A stretch of 20,272 bases of DNA from an uncultured Marvinbryantia sp. Its GTDB lineage: Bacteria; Bacillota; Clostridia; Lachnospirales; Lachnospiraceae. Position 1 is the stretch's first letter; each line of letters starts with the position of its first letter. The notes below the pieces were generated by a model, which saw only the letters and a list, made by a program, of their open reading frames with translations, had not been told where the DNA came from and made no database searches. The stretch spans positions 1-20,272 of the forward strand of contig CAKRON010000045.1 of the NCBI GenBank assembly GCA_934373455.1, given 5' to 3'. This document shows positions 7,814 to 16,161 of the stretch, in pieces. The translations under genes were made by a program, and so were the position numbers.

Positions 7814-8905
7814 CTATACCATATATATAATCATCCACATGAGTGCATACAGTACAGCTCCGATTGCAACGCCTCTGGTTGCCACATATTTCCAGAATGC
7901 GCCTCTGTCAAAAGGCAGATCTCCCACCATTTTTCCAGTCTGCCCATTCATGGCAAAAATATATTGATTTTTTTGCCATGTTGTATTTAAAATCCATACC
8001 GGATACAACACATACCAGTATCTGGCATCTACAATATGTACATCACTGGATTTGGTTTCTACAGAATCATATTTTGAAATTCCGGGTTTTAACGCTTCTT
8101 CTGCACTTCGTTTGATTCTTTCTTCTGCTCGTTTTCGCCCTTCTGTCATTTCGACATCGTATCGGTCGGCCATATATCCAGACAAATAAGCTGCCTTAAA
8201 TGGAACGGCATCCTGAAACTGATAAGGTTCAATAGATTCCATCAGTTTATCATCCATTTTTCTGGAGCAGTCTACCGGAAGGTGCTCGAATGACAGGGAT
8301 CCGCTTCTTCCCAAATCATAAGTTGACCGTTCGGTATATTCTGTATCACCAGATGTCCAGACTTTCACTTTTTCTGCTTCATAGTTCACATCTGCATGGA
8401 CTTTCGTATCAAACAGCCAGAACGGTACATACACACCTTTGATTTCATCGATATGATTCTCTTTTGCAAAAATACCAGGCAAGAATTTTTTCTTTGTAAG
8501 ATGTTTTTTATAGGCTGCTTTTGCCGCTTTTTTGTCCAGCTTAAACGGTATGATATAATCCGGTTTCAGGTCGCCTGAAAATGTACCTTTCACAACTACC
8601 TGGTTTCCACAGTATGGGCAGGCAGTTGCACCTGTCGTTTTATCTGCGACAATCTCTCCACCACAGGACTGGCAGGAATAGACAGCCATATTTGCTGTTT
8701 CTTCACGAGTCCAGGAAGAATCACCTCCCATAGCTTCCCAGTAGGTATCTCCCTGCTGCATACCGGCCTGCTCTTCCTGAACATCCTCCCATTCTTCTAT
8801 TCCTACTTCTGTAGCACAAAATGGACATTTTAATTTCTGTGTGTTACTGTCAAACTCCATTGAGCCACCGCAGGATGGGCATTTATATTCCATTGTATCT
8901 GCCAT
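7814..8905 (-). CDS. Double zinc-ribbon protein with a C-terminal membrane anchor
   Basis: The 363-residue protein carries two zinc ribbons at the N-terminus: C9/C12 with C27/C30, and C78/C81 with C96/C99. A long soluble domain follows (about 110-335) with conserved-looking aromatic stretches such as GVYVPFWLFD and ARYWYVLYPVWILNTTW. A single membrane helix ends the protein (about 340-362). A tail-anchored layout with the ribbons in the cytoplasm is likely. Proteins of this architecture are common in clostridia, but I know of no assigned biochemical role. The ribosome site GAGGTG is well placed. The gene lies 47 nt after the DUF4428-like gene and 12 nt before the TPM gene. Ribbon-bearing neighbours on both sides point to a joint membrane-associated assembly; this is inference. 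Confidence 0.87.
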   Translation of the reverse strand: MADTMEYKCPSCGGSMEFDSNTQKLKCPFCATEVGIEEWEDVQEEQAGMQQGDTYWEAMGGDSSWTREETANMAVYSCQSCGGEIVADKTTGATACPYCGNQVVVKGTFSGDLKPDYIIPFKLDKKAAKAAYKKHLTKKKFLPGIFAKENHIDEIKGVYVPFWLFDTKVHADVNYEAEKVKVWTSGDTEYTERSTYDLGRSGSLSFEHLPVDCSRKMDDKLMESIEPYQFQDAVPFKAAYLSGYMADRYDVEMTEGRKRAEERIKRSAEEALKPGISKYDSVETKSSDVHIVDARYWYVLYPVWILNTTWQKNQYIFAMNGQTGKMVGDLPFDRGAFWKYVATRGVAIGAVLYALMWMIIYMV

Positions 8906-8952
8906 ATTTCATCACCTCATTTTTCTGATTCCATCTGTCAATTTTTCATACA

Positions 8953-9768
8953 TTACGAAATTTGATCATTCCAGTCGATTGGATCTCCGCAGAATGGGCA
9001 GAACTTCGGGATATTGGTCATATCTGTTGGTGTCCATCCACATTTGTCACATTTGATTCTTGCAGCTGGCTGAGTATTCATCTGAGGTTGACAACCTGGC
9101 TGCTGGTATGTCTGCTGACCAATGTCAGCCATCTGTCTTCCAGCCATTCCCATATTTCCAGGCTGCTGACATTGTGTCAGTGCAGCTACAATCTGATTTC
9201 CCAGACTTTCTGTGTCGAGAATTCGTCCCCTGTCATGTTCCGGAATGGAAAATGTATTCAGAGACATTCTCATTTCATTGAACCATGGAGTGCGAACACC
9301 GAGTTCTATTTTATAGTCATAAGAATAGTTGTATCTTGGTGGATCATAGCTCTGTTCATTTCCTTCTTTATCTTCATAGAATTCCTCTGTACGTTCCTGT
9401 TCCACATCCAGACGGCAGCTTGTGATCTGAGACAGTTCCAGAATGTCCGGATTATTTTCTACATTGATCCGGGATGCAATGGTAAACCATCCGTGCTGAT
9501 CATCAATAAATACATGTGCATTGCTGCCTTTAAAATCTCTGGTGATCTGAAACATCTGTACTTTTTTCTTATTATCTTCCCGATAAGCTAACTGCTGACG
9601 AATTTCTTCCACGGTACTGTGTCTGCGATCGGAAAACCATGGTGAAAGTTCTTTGGCACAATTTTTGCACAGATTTCCATCATCCAATTTTCTGTTCCCT
9701 AACATTCCAATCTCGCCGCCACAAATATCACATACCTTTTTTTCAAATAATTTTCCTAAAAAACCCAT
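8953..9768 (-). CDS. Zinc-finger protein with N-terminal DUF4428-like and C-terminal zinc ribbon
   Basis: The 271-residue soluble protein starts with a four-cysteine finger (C13/C16, C34/C37; [21 protein letters not shown]), the pattern of the DUF4428 family. A beta-rich middle domain follows (about 70-200), which may be PH-like: [19 protein letters not shown] and [21 protein letters not shown]. After it come a Gln/Pro/Met-rich linker (about 205-235) and a terminal zinc ribbon (C240/C243, C257/C260). No membrane segment or signal is seen. It opens the four-gene operon; the ATG is preceded by GGGAGG at good spacing, and the promoter carries the TACTAAT element. It probably works with the two membrane-linked ribbon proteins downstream. 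No catalytic motif is visible, so a scaffold or adaptor role is more likely than an enzyme. Confidence 0.87.
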   Translation of the reverse strand: MGFLGKLFEKKVCDICGGEIGMLGNRKLDDGNLCKNCAKELSPWFSDRRHSTVEEIRQQLAYREDNKKKVQMFQITRDFKGSNAHVFIDDQHGWFTIASRINVENNPDILELSQITSCRLDVEQERTEEFYEDKEGNEQSYDPPRYNYSYDYKIELGVRTPWFNEMRMSLNTFSIPEHDRGRILDTESLGNQIVAALTQCQQPGNMGMAGRQMADIGQQTYQQPGCQPQMNTQPAARIKCDKCGWTPTDMTNIPKFCPFCGDPIDWNDQIS

Positions 9769-9797
9769 ACCTTACACCTCCCTGGACTTTTTTCTTT

Positions 9798-9803
9798 ATT
9801 ATA
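9798..9803 (-). promoter_or_regulatory. -10 box of the four-gene operon
   Basis: A perfect TATAAT on the minus strand lies about 30 bases before the ATG at 9768 and 37 bases downstream of the TACTAAT element. The -35 position (TAGCAA) is poor and overlaps that element, as in class II activated promoters. Confidence 0.65.
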
Positions 9804-9824
9804 AAAAATACTGATAGAAGTTGC

Positions 9825-9840
9825 TATCCTAATATTAGTA
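9825..9840 (-). promoter_or_regulatory. Putative activator site upstream of the four-gene operon (shared 16-nt element)
   Basis: The minus strand reads TACTAATATTAGGATA, with an internal CTAA-TA-TTAG dyad. The copy at 6313-6298 differs by one base and has identical spacing to its -10. It overlaps the -35 region. The response regulator encoded immediately upstream is the natural candidate to bind it; this is inferred. Confidence 0.6.
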
Positions 9841-9860
9841 TACACAACCAGGAATATTCT

Positions 9861-10490
9861 TTAATAACCTTTGATAACCAGACCACTTTCTCTTGCGGCT
9901 ACTGCAAGCTGAGTACGTGACTTAAATTGTGTCTTTTCCAACATTTGTTTTACATATTTACGCACAGTCCAAATAGATAAATGCAGATTTGCCGCAATTT
10001 CCTCATCTGTATCGCCACTGGTCAGCTCTCTTAAAATTTTCAGTTCCTGCTCTGTAAATTCTGTGCTGAGTGCCTCGCCGATCTTACGGTTTGGAGTACC
10101 GTCAGGATAAATATGCTCCCCGTTCATTGTGCGGTCAATCAAATCTAAAATCACTTCAGAAGAAGGTTCTTTATACCAGAAACTATCTACTCCTGCAGCT
10201 TTTGCACGGTGAATGAAATCGCATTCTGGTTGGCTGGTCACCATTAAAATTTTGATTCTTGGATGATTTTTCTTTATTTTTTCTGCAGCAATAAGCCCGC
10301 TTGCATGAAATGCCGTACAGACATCCATAATAATCAAATCTACCTGTCTGGTCAGACAATACAATTCTGCCATAGATGCACTTTCAATGGATCCTGCCAG
10401 TACATACCGTTCACTGTTTTTCAGATAAATTTCAAAAAGTGTTCTGGTCATAGGATCATCTTCTACAATCAGTACTTGTGTTGGTATCAT
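9861..10490 (-). CDS. LuxR/NarL-family response regulator
   Basis: The 209-residue protein has a receiver domain (1-120) with the acidic pair E10/D11/D12, phosphoacceptor D56 in LIIMDV, T85 in MVTSQ and K107 in FWYKEPS, all in place. A LuxR-type helix-turn-helix follows (about 142-205): FTEQELKILRELTSGDTDEEIAANLHLSIWTVRKYV. It is predicted to be phosphorylated by the kinase encoded just upstream and to bind DNA as a dimer. I chose the ATG at 10490 because AAAGGAAC stands just before it; an in-frame start at 10529 has no such site. Even so, the gene overlaps the kinase gene by 35 nt. No terminator is seen between its stop and the next operon, so read-through into the zinc-ribbon genes is possible. 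The insertion TAFHASG after D56 is slightly unusual. Confidence 0.94.
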   Translation of the reverse strand: MIPTQVLIVEDDPMTRTLFEIYLKNSERYVLAGSIESASMAELYCLTRQVDLIIMDVCTAFHASGLIAAEKIKKNHPRIKILMVTSQPECDFIHRAKAAGVDSFWYKEPSSEVILDLIDRTMNGEHIYPDGTPNRKIGEALSTEFTEQELKILRELTSGDTDEEIAANLHLSIWTVRKYVKQMLEKTQFKSRTQLAVAARESGLVIKGY

Positions 10491-11787
10491 ATTCTGTTCC
10501 TTTCTCTGGCAAGGTGATTGCCAGAACAAATTCTGGTTTTGTAAAAATATTCATACTCCCACCGACTTCTTCAAGACGAATACGCAGAGAACCAAGTCCA
10601 CCGCCTTCGGTCACGATCGATTCCGGTTTTTTTCCATTATTTGTAAAAAATATGTTCCAGTTGGTTTTGTGTTGTATTTCTATCCGCAGCTGATCTGCTC
10701 CGCCATGACGTACTGCATTTGTAAGTGCTTCTGCTGCTGCCGCCATTAACAATTCCTGTTGCTTCTCTTCCGTTGGAATATCCCCATGTACGATGATCTT
10801 CACACCGGCGTCTTCTGCTGTTTTTATAAATTGTTTCCATTCATTTTTTCCTTCTGAAATCTCAGCTTCTTTTTTCAAAAGCAAAACAACATACTCCCAG
10901 CGTTTTCGTACGCTTTCTTTTTCAATGACAGATTCGCTCTGTGTCAGATATGCCCTGGATGCCAGCAGCGCCTGCCCCATTTCTTTGTGAATCTGAATCT
11001 TAGTTTCCAAAATTTCACGACTGCGCACGTATGCATCCATGTTTTCCCCATGTTGTCTCAGTCTCTGATTCATTTCTGTAAGCTGGCTGTTTTCTTTTTT
11101 TAATTGTTGAGATAACTGATACAATTCTGAAATATTAACAGCTGTCAACTGCCACACATCTTTTGTATCCATTTTTAATAATTGTTTTTCAAAAGACCAA
11201 ATTTCTCCGTTTTTCATACGTAAACAATGTGTTCGTTCATACCATACAGGTTCTGTATGATTCGTTATCTGATTTCTTGATAATCTGGTCCAGAAAACAT
11301 TTCCATTCTGAAGATCCTTTCCGGTCAACTCCTGACATATCTGCTCCATTTTCCAATTAGACAATAATATAAATCCCTGTTCTGTAAAAAAGCAAAGTCC
11401 CATCGGAAGACATTCTACACTTTCTTTTATAGCAGATTTTGTCAGTGTACTTCTTTCGTAATGAATCACATGCCAGATCATCCTGCCTGTCAGCACCGTC
11501 AAACTTAACAGTGTCAGTATGACACCCCATATCGGTAACTGACTGATTGTTGTCTCTATGATCTTTTTATCTGATAATCTGTTAAAAAAGAGTTTTTGAT
11601 TCACGTCTCGAAATGATAACAATACGATTCCTGTTATCATTAAAATACTCAGGCAATATCGAAGTATCGGTTTTTCTTTTTTCCAAACACCTGTTATCAT
11701 GCATCCAAACTGAAGCAGAAAAAGCCCGTACAGACACAGAAGAATCATACCTCTTGTAACATATGACATTTGCGATACCGTAGTCAT
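10456..11787 (-). CDS. Sensor histidine kinase, NarL/DegS-like (HisKA_3/HATPase_c)
   Basis: Three membrane segments (about residues 15-37, 47-62 and 88-110, counted from the TTG at 11793) are followed by a PAS-like region (about 125-225) and a coiled coil (228-265). The phosphoacceptor H269 lies in KIQIHKEMGQALLASRAYL. The ATPase has an N-box AAEALTNAVRHGG (N359), a G1-like FTNNGKKP and a G2 GGGLGSLRIRLEEVGGS (397-413). The middle box is short, as in the DegS/NarX group. It should phosphorylate the response regulator just downstream. Start choice is uncertain: AAAGGAG is 4 bases from a TTG at 11793 and 10 bases from the ATG at 11787; I prefer the ATG. It lies 13-19 nt after the multi-TM sensor gene. 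Confidence 0.9.
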   Translation of the reverse strand: MTTVSQMSYVTRGMILLCLYGLFLLQFGCMITGVWKKEKPILRYCLSILMITGIVLLSFRDVNQKLFFNRLSDKKIIETTISQLPIWGVILTLLSLTVLTGRMIWHVIHYERSTLTKSAIKESVECLPMGLCFFTEQGFILLSNWKMEQICQELTGKDLQNGNVFWTRLSRNQITNHTEPVWYERTHCLRMKNGEIWSFEKQLLKMDTKDVWQLTAVNISELYQLSQQLKKENSQLTEMNQRLRQHGENMDAYVRSREILETKIQIHKEMGQALLASRAYLTQSESVIEKESVRKRWEYVVLLLKKEAEISEGKNEWKQFIKTAEDAGVKIIVHGDIPTEEKQQELLMAAAAEALTNAVRHGGADQLRIEIQHKTNWNIFFTNNGKKPESIVTEGGGLGSLRIRLEEVGGSMNIFTKPEFVLAITLPEKGTEYDTNTSTDCRR

Positions 11788-11806
11788 TCTCAAGTTTCTC
11801 CTTTAT

Positions 11807-13462
11807 TTACACTAAATCTGATTTCATCGTAAATTCTAAATACCAGGTTTTGTTCATTTGTTGTATGTTCACACTGCCTCCCACTGCATACCAGCAGTTC
11901 CACTTTGGTATGTTCCAGTCTTTTTCCAGATTCATCTGGATTTTCATAGAAATTTGATTATTTAACACGCATACATTCAAAAGCATTGCATCGGTCTGAT
12001 CCAGTATCTGTTCGATCAGCTGTTCAAATGTATCATATACAGCAAGTAGATATTCTGCTTTCGTTTCTCCCTGACAAGAACTGTCCACGGAAACCATGAT
12101 TCCATAAAGCTGCATCATTTCAGCAGACTCTTTCAGACAAAAACTTAACTCCTTTGCCTGCAACAGAGATGCGTTCTCCGCAATCAATGCCAGATTGCAC
12201 CGTCGTTTGATATAGGCACTTAAAACACAAATATGTGCTAGTTGCTTCTTCTCTTCCTTTTCATCTTTCTTTTTTAATAACCGTTCTACCTGATCTAATT
12301 GTTCTGTAACTTCTTCTGTAATACGATCATATAGACGATTTTTTTCTTCGACTTGTAACTTTTTTTCGCGAAGCTCCAGTTCTGCCTTCATCAAATCATT
12401 TTTCTCAGATAATTGTTTCCCGGCGTTCTCCAGGGCTTCTGTAAATGTCATGATTTCTGAAACATCTTCCCACCAAAGAATCCATCCTCTGGTTAACTTT
12501 GCACATTTCAGTCTTTTTCCATCCATGACGATACCATTATGTTCCAAATCGGTCATCCACGTCCGAACTTGTGATTCCGGTTGCTGTGCCTGACCGGATA
12601 CATAACGTATCTTTCCATTTTCATCTGCAATATGGGCTTCTATATTTGCGATTTCAAACAAACGGTCATATTTGGAATTTGACCGAATCAATCCACTTTG
12701 TATGCAGCTCTCCAGCAAAAGAACAATCATAGCACAGTTCAGCGCCGTCACATCACATTTTAATATATTCATGCAATATAAAATAGTAACGGCAACTTCT
12801 GACAGCATGACCAGAACCGGGATTTTTTGAAACCATGGTCGCCCCGGTGCACGGCATTGCCACAGTAATGACAAAACAAAGTACAGTCCAAGCAAAATAC
12901 TCCATCCAGAAACAAGCAGATAGCAGGAACCATATGTATAATAATCATCTGAAAATGCTGATCCGTCCGGAAAACAAAAAACAAGCTGATGAAGATCATT
13001 GGTAAATACCAGTAGTAATAATAATATAGCCGGAAGATACAATAGTTTCCATTTTTCAGGTAATTCATAGTCCTCTGATTTTCCAAGACATTGAATGACG
13101 AATACACCAAACAGTGGTACAAAAATCAATGCTATATAATATGCGTACCAGCAATATCGGTTTGCCCAGGTGTCAGATGGGAAAAACATCCATTTACAGG
13201 TTCGTATGTACAGCCATAATATCAACAAAGTGCCTGATGCCAGTAAATAACGTCTGACGGAAGCTTGCATAATACGCTGCTTTATGGTACTCATCCAGAT
13301 AAATAATAAACTGGCATGAATCAAATGACGACTGAACTGCAATATTGTTTCCAGCAAAATATAGTCCTCTTCTCTTGCGAGTTCTCTGATTACCGCTGCA
13401 CAGGCAAGAAGAAAGATACTGCTTACCGTATAATATAATTTTTTATTTTTTCTCAGTTCCAT
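11807..13462 (-). CDS. Multi-TM sensor with a degenerate histidine-kinase core
   Basis: The 551-residue protein has about eight membrane segments in residues 10-260, in the style of 'histidine kinase N-terminal 7TM' domains. A PAS-like region follows (265-340; EAHIADENGKIRYVSG), then a long coiled coil (345-405) and QLAHICVLSAYIKRRCNLAL (407-426), where H410 sits at the place of a phosphoacceptor. The last 130 residues align loosely with an HATPase fold but show no N-box asparagine, no DxGxG and no G2 glycine loop. ATP binding is therefore doubtful. It is probably a ligand-sensing partner that controls the true kinase encoded immediately after it. GGGG before the ATG is a weak ribosome site. 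The ligand is unknown. Confidence is high for a membrane sensor, moderate for the pseudokinase reading. Confidence 0.87.
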   Translation of the reverse strand: MELRKNKKLYYTVSSIFLLACAAVIRELAREEDYILLETILQFSRHLIHASLLFIWMSTIKQRIMQASVRRYLLASGTLLILWLYIRTCKWMFFPSDTWANRYCWYAYYIALIFVPLFGVFVIQCLGKSEDYELPEKWKLLYLPAILLLLLVFTNDLHQLVFCFPDGSAFSDDYYTYGSCYLLVSGWSILLGLYFVLSLLWQCRAPGRPWFQKIPVLVMLSEVAVTILYCMNILKCDVTALNCAMIVLLLESCIQSGLIRSNSKYDRLFEIANIEAHIADENGKIRYVSGQAQQPESQVRTWMTDLEHNGIVMDGKRLKCAKLTRGWILWWEDVSEIMTFTEALENAGKQLSEKNDLMKAELELREKKLQVEEKNRLYDRITEEVTEQLDQVERLLKKKDEKEEKKQLAHICVLSAYIKRRCNLALIAENASLLQAKELSFCLKESAEMMQLYGIMVSVDSSCQGETKAEYLLAVYDTFEQLIEQILDQTDAMLLNVCVLNNQISMKIQMNLEKDWNIPKWNCWYAVGGSVNIQQMNKTWYLEFTMKSDLV

Positions 13463-13488
13463 TAAAAACCCCGTAATTTTAACAATAA

Positions 13489-13503
13489 TACTAATTTTGA
13501 TTT
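13489..13503 (+). promoter_or_regulatory. Partial, inverted copy of the TACTAAT element upstream of the sensor operon
   Basis: The plus strand reads TACTAATTTTGATTT, sharing TACTAATTTT with the element near 6313 but in the opposite orientation to the genes. It lies about 27 bases before the ATG at 13462, where the promoter should be. It could mediate autoregulation; the match may also be chance. Confidence 0.35.
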
Positions 13504-13527
13504 CCTGTTCTTATTTCTATCTTACCA

Positions 13528-13580
13528 TAAAAACAAAAAACACAACAGCTATATAAGCATTCTCTTACATAACTGTTGTG
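13528..13580 (-). terminator. Strong intrinsic terminator after the two-TM membrane protein gene
   Basis: The minus strand reads GCACAACAG-TTAT-GTAAG, a short loop, CTTA-TATA-G-CTGTTGTG, then TTTTTTGTTTTT. Arms are at 13571-13580 and 13541-13550 with inner extensions. It lies just after the stop at 13588 and before the sensor operon. Confidence 0.9.
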
Positions 13581-13587
13581 CTTTCTT

Positions 13588-14595
13588 TTATTTATAATCC
13601 ATTACCAAAAACATAGGCTTAATTGCCACTACTTCATCATATTCTTCCTGTTCTACCACTACGCTGGAATTCAATGCTTTCAAATCGCCTTTTAAAACCT
13701 GAAGAGCACTTTCAAGATTTTCTGCACGTCCCTCTTTTAAGATCTCTGTCATGCGTTTCAGGACAATCGGATGTGCGTAATAAGCCGGAACCGGAAAATC
13801 AGGATACGTCTGAATATAATGTTCCATGGCATTGACGGAAGCTTCCAACTTCTGTTCTACATACTTGCGGTTATTTTTTGATGTCGGTAAAACATTGGCT
13901 CCTGCAAACAGGAAAATCGCTGCCAGACCAAACAGTAAAAAGTAAATACCAAATCCGGCATGAGTGACCAGAGAATAGACTCCATAGGCAAATGCCACAG
14001 CACCCATAATTGTAATTGCCAAAGCTACCCATTTATAAGCAGGATTGCTTCGCTCGTAAACACGCTTCTTTTTTGCTGACTGACTTAAATCTATATACAG
14101 ATCCGATTTCCTGTGAAGGTATTTTTCTGCCTGTTCAAGATTTTTAAGACTTGCTTTTGCCTCATCGGACAGATTCGATATGTATTTTTTTTCTGCAAGC
14201 CGTCTGGCCTTTTCGGACAGTTTTTTTTCTGCTTCCACACTATGTAGTGGAATATTTGGAAATTGACTTTCTACATATGCCAGCAGCCGATCCACGTCTT
14301 CTTCATGCTTGAAATTACACTGTTTTTCTTTTCCGTTGTCGTATTCCACTACCAGATATGGCAACGTACCAAAAACTCCCTTTCCGGTAAATCCACCTTT
14401 ACTCATAGCCACTCTCTTAAAGATTCTGGTGACAGATTTAATTGGCACATAATACTGACGGTCAATATAAAAACTATTCAGATACAAAGCCTTTTTTCCC
14501 ACACCACATGGACCAAATTTCCTGCAGCTTTTCTTATCCTGTTTTATTTCTTCTTCAGGGATAGACATCTCTCCCAGACTTCGTGTTAATATCAT
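13588..14595 (-). CDS. Two-TM membrane protein of unknown function
   Basis: The 335-residue protein has a soluble N-terminal part (about 30-115). Its beta-strand pattern, ALYLNSFYIDRQYYVPIKSV then GTLPYLVVEYDNGKEKQCNF, recalls a PH-like fold. A charged helical stretch (120-185) follows, then two membrane segments (188-210 and 215-236) and a soluble C-terminus rich in helices. There is no signal peptide, so both ends are probably cytoplasmic. I do not recognise the family. A hairpin separates it from the CstA-type gene upstream and a strong terminator follows, so it may be transcribed alone or by read-through. The ribosome site is weak (GAGAG about seven bases before ATG). An internal ATG at codon 10 is a less likely start because the purine-rich run directly touches it. 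Confidence 0.8.
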   Translation of the reverse strand: MILTRSLGEMSIPEEEIKQDKKSCRKFGPCGVGKKALYLNSFYIDRQYYVPIKSVTRIFKRVAMSKGGFTGKGVFGTLPYLVVEYDNGKEKQCNFKHEEDVDRLLAYVESQFPNIPLHSVEAEKKLSEKARRLAEKKYISNLSDEAKASLKNLEQAEKYLHRKSDLYIDLSQSAKKKRVYERSNPAYKWVALAITIMGAVAFAYGVYSLVTHAGFGIYFLLFGLAAIFLFAGANVLPTSKNNRKYVEQKLEASVNAMEHYIQTYPDFPVPAYYAHPIVLKRMTEILKEGRAENLESALQVLKGDLKALNSSVVVEQEEYDEVVAIKPMFLVMDYK

Positions 14596-14633
14596 GATCT
14601 GCTCTCTCTTTTCCTTTATTCAGAAATAACATA

Positions 14634-14660
14634 TCAGGCGGGAGCTATACTCTCGCCTGA
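14634..14660 (-). terminator. Hairpin after the CstA-type gene, possible terminator
   Basis: Eleven-base arms (14634-14644, 14650-14660) pair around a five-base loop, with one position that is G-U in minus-strand RNA. The stem is GC-rich, but the downstream tract TATGTTATTT is a poor U-run, so termination may be partial and allow read-through into the next gene. Confidence 0.6.
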
Positions 14661-14684
14661 TTAATTTATTCTATGTATTTCCTG

Positions 14685-16127
14685 TTATGCAGTTTTTACT
14701 GGTTTCTTTGTTGCACGAATGAAAATACCCAGGAACAAAGCTGCGAGAATGATTCCTACCGGATATGCAATCGCAGTAGAAAGACCAAGACATTCTGATG
14801 CACAGAAGAAATAGGTCATGGATACTGCACTCATAAAGGTTGCAGGTACTGCGGTAATCCAGTAATTCTTCTTTTCACGATACAGGAACATACTTGCGGT
14901 CCATAAAACGATCATTGCAAGAGTCTGGTTTGTCCAGCTGAAGTATCTCCATACAATTGCATAATCCAGATGTCCGATAAAAGCACCTGCTGCCAGAAGT
15001 GGTACACAGAGAACCAGACGTTTCTGAATCTTATTCTGATCAATCTTGAACCAGTCTGCCAGTACCAGACGGGCACTACGGAAAGCTGTATCACCTGAAG
15101 TAATCGGGCATACAATAACACCGATCATTGCCAGTGCTACGCCGACAGATCCCATCGTCTTGATGCAGACATCATAGATAGCTGCAGACTGTCCGTTTGC
15201 AAGAATTTCTTTTAATCCGGTGCTTAAACCGCCAGTCACTTCATACACAGCACATCCTGCTGCAGCCCAGATCAGAGCGATGACACCTTCTGCTACCATG
15301 GCACCATAAAATACAAAATGTCCCTGCTTTTCAGATTTCATGCAACGTGCCATCAGTGGAGACTGTGTAGAATGGAAACCTGAAATCGCACCACATGCTA
15401 CGGTAATAAACATGAAACTCCAGATTGGTTTGCCATCTGGATGCATATTTGTAAAATTACTCCAGATCTCTGGAATGGTATATGCAGGATTGGTAAAGAT
15501 ACCAAAGATAACACCAACTGCCATAATAATCAGACAGATACCAAACAATGGGTAAATACGTCCGATGATCTTGTCAATTGAAATGAAAGTTGCAATAAAG
15601 TAATATGCCAGAATAATCCACAGCCATACTTCTGCACTGGCAAATGCGCCGCTGATTCCAGCGTTTTTAATTAATGTAACAATCAGTCCGGCAGGACCTA
15701 CAGCAAATACGGTACCTACCATAACCAACAGAACGACACTGAATACACGCATCACATTTTTCATCACGCCGCCGAGATAAATACCACATACCTCTGAAAT
15801 GGATGCTCCGTCATTTCGTTCAGAAAGCATACCGGAAAAATAGTCATGAACACCACCGGCAAAGATCGTACCGAAGGTAATCCACAAAAATACGACCGGT
15901 CCCCACAAAGCTCCCTGCATGGCACCAAAGATTGGTCCCAGACCTGCAATATTCAGCAGCTGAACCAGGAACAGTTTCCATTGTGGCATAACAACATAGT
16001 CTACACCGTCATTGATTCTGACTGCCGGTGTTTCTCTGTCATCTGGTGAAAACGTATTTTCTACCACCTTGCCATAGACAAAGTAGCCCCCTAATAACAG
16101 AGCAAAGCAAATAATAAAACTTAACAT
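14685..16127 (-). CDS. cstA: CstA-family transporter (carbon starvation protein, peptide/pyruvate uptake)
   Basis: The 480-residue protein is almost wholly membrane-embedded, with over ten hydrophobic segments. It carries phrases typical of CstA: PQWKLFLVQLLNIAGLGPIFGA near the N-terminus, WGPVVFLWITFGTIFAGGVHDYFSGMLS, FHSTQSPLMARCM, and SGDTAFRSARLVLAD. CstA/BtsT proteins import peptides or pyruvate, and related ones respond to carbon limitation. The substrate here is not shown by sequence. It is shorter than the roughly 700-residue E. coli proteins, as is common in Firmicutes. I chose the ATG at 16127: GGGAGG lies seven bases before it, and the longer reading from 16157 would encode that ribosome site. 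A strong promoter with a palindrome in its spacer precedes it. Confidence 0.93.
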   Translation of the reverse strand: MLSFIICFALLLGGYFVYGKVVENTFSPDDRETPAVRINDGVDYVVMPQWKLFLVQLLNIAGLGPIFGAMQGALWGPVVFLWITFGTIFAGGVHDYFSGMLSERNDGASISEVCGIYLGGVMKNVMRVFSVVLLVMVGTVFAVGPAGLIVTLIKNAGISGAFASAEVWLWIILAYYFIATFISIDKIIGRIYPLFGICLIIMAVGVIFGIFTNPAYTIPEIWSNFTNMHPDGKPIWSFMFITVACGAISGFHSTQSPLMARCMKSEKQGHFVFYGAMVAEGVIALIWAAAGCAVYEVTGGLSTGLKEILANGQSAAIYDVCIKTMGSVGVALAMIGVIVCPITSGDTAFRSARLVLADWFKIDQNKIQKRLVLCVPLLAAGAFIGHLDYAIVWRYFSWTNQTLAMIVLWTASMFLYREKKNYWITAVPATFMSAVSMTYFFCASECLGLSTAIAYPVGIILAALFLGIFIRATKKPVKTA

Positions 16128-16161
16128 AACAACACCTCCCACGTGTTTTTTAATCACTCTT

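Noticed and set aside
16128..16157. Upstream start for the CstA-type protein at 16157
   Set aside because: The extra ten codons contain the Shine-Dalgarno GGGAGG of the ATG at 16127 and would place the start next to the -10 box.
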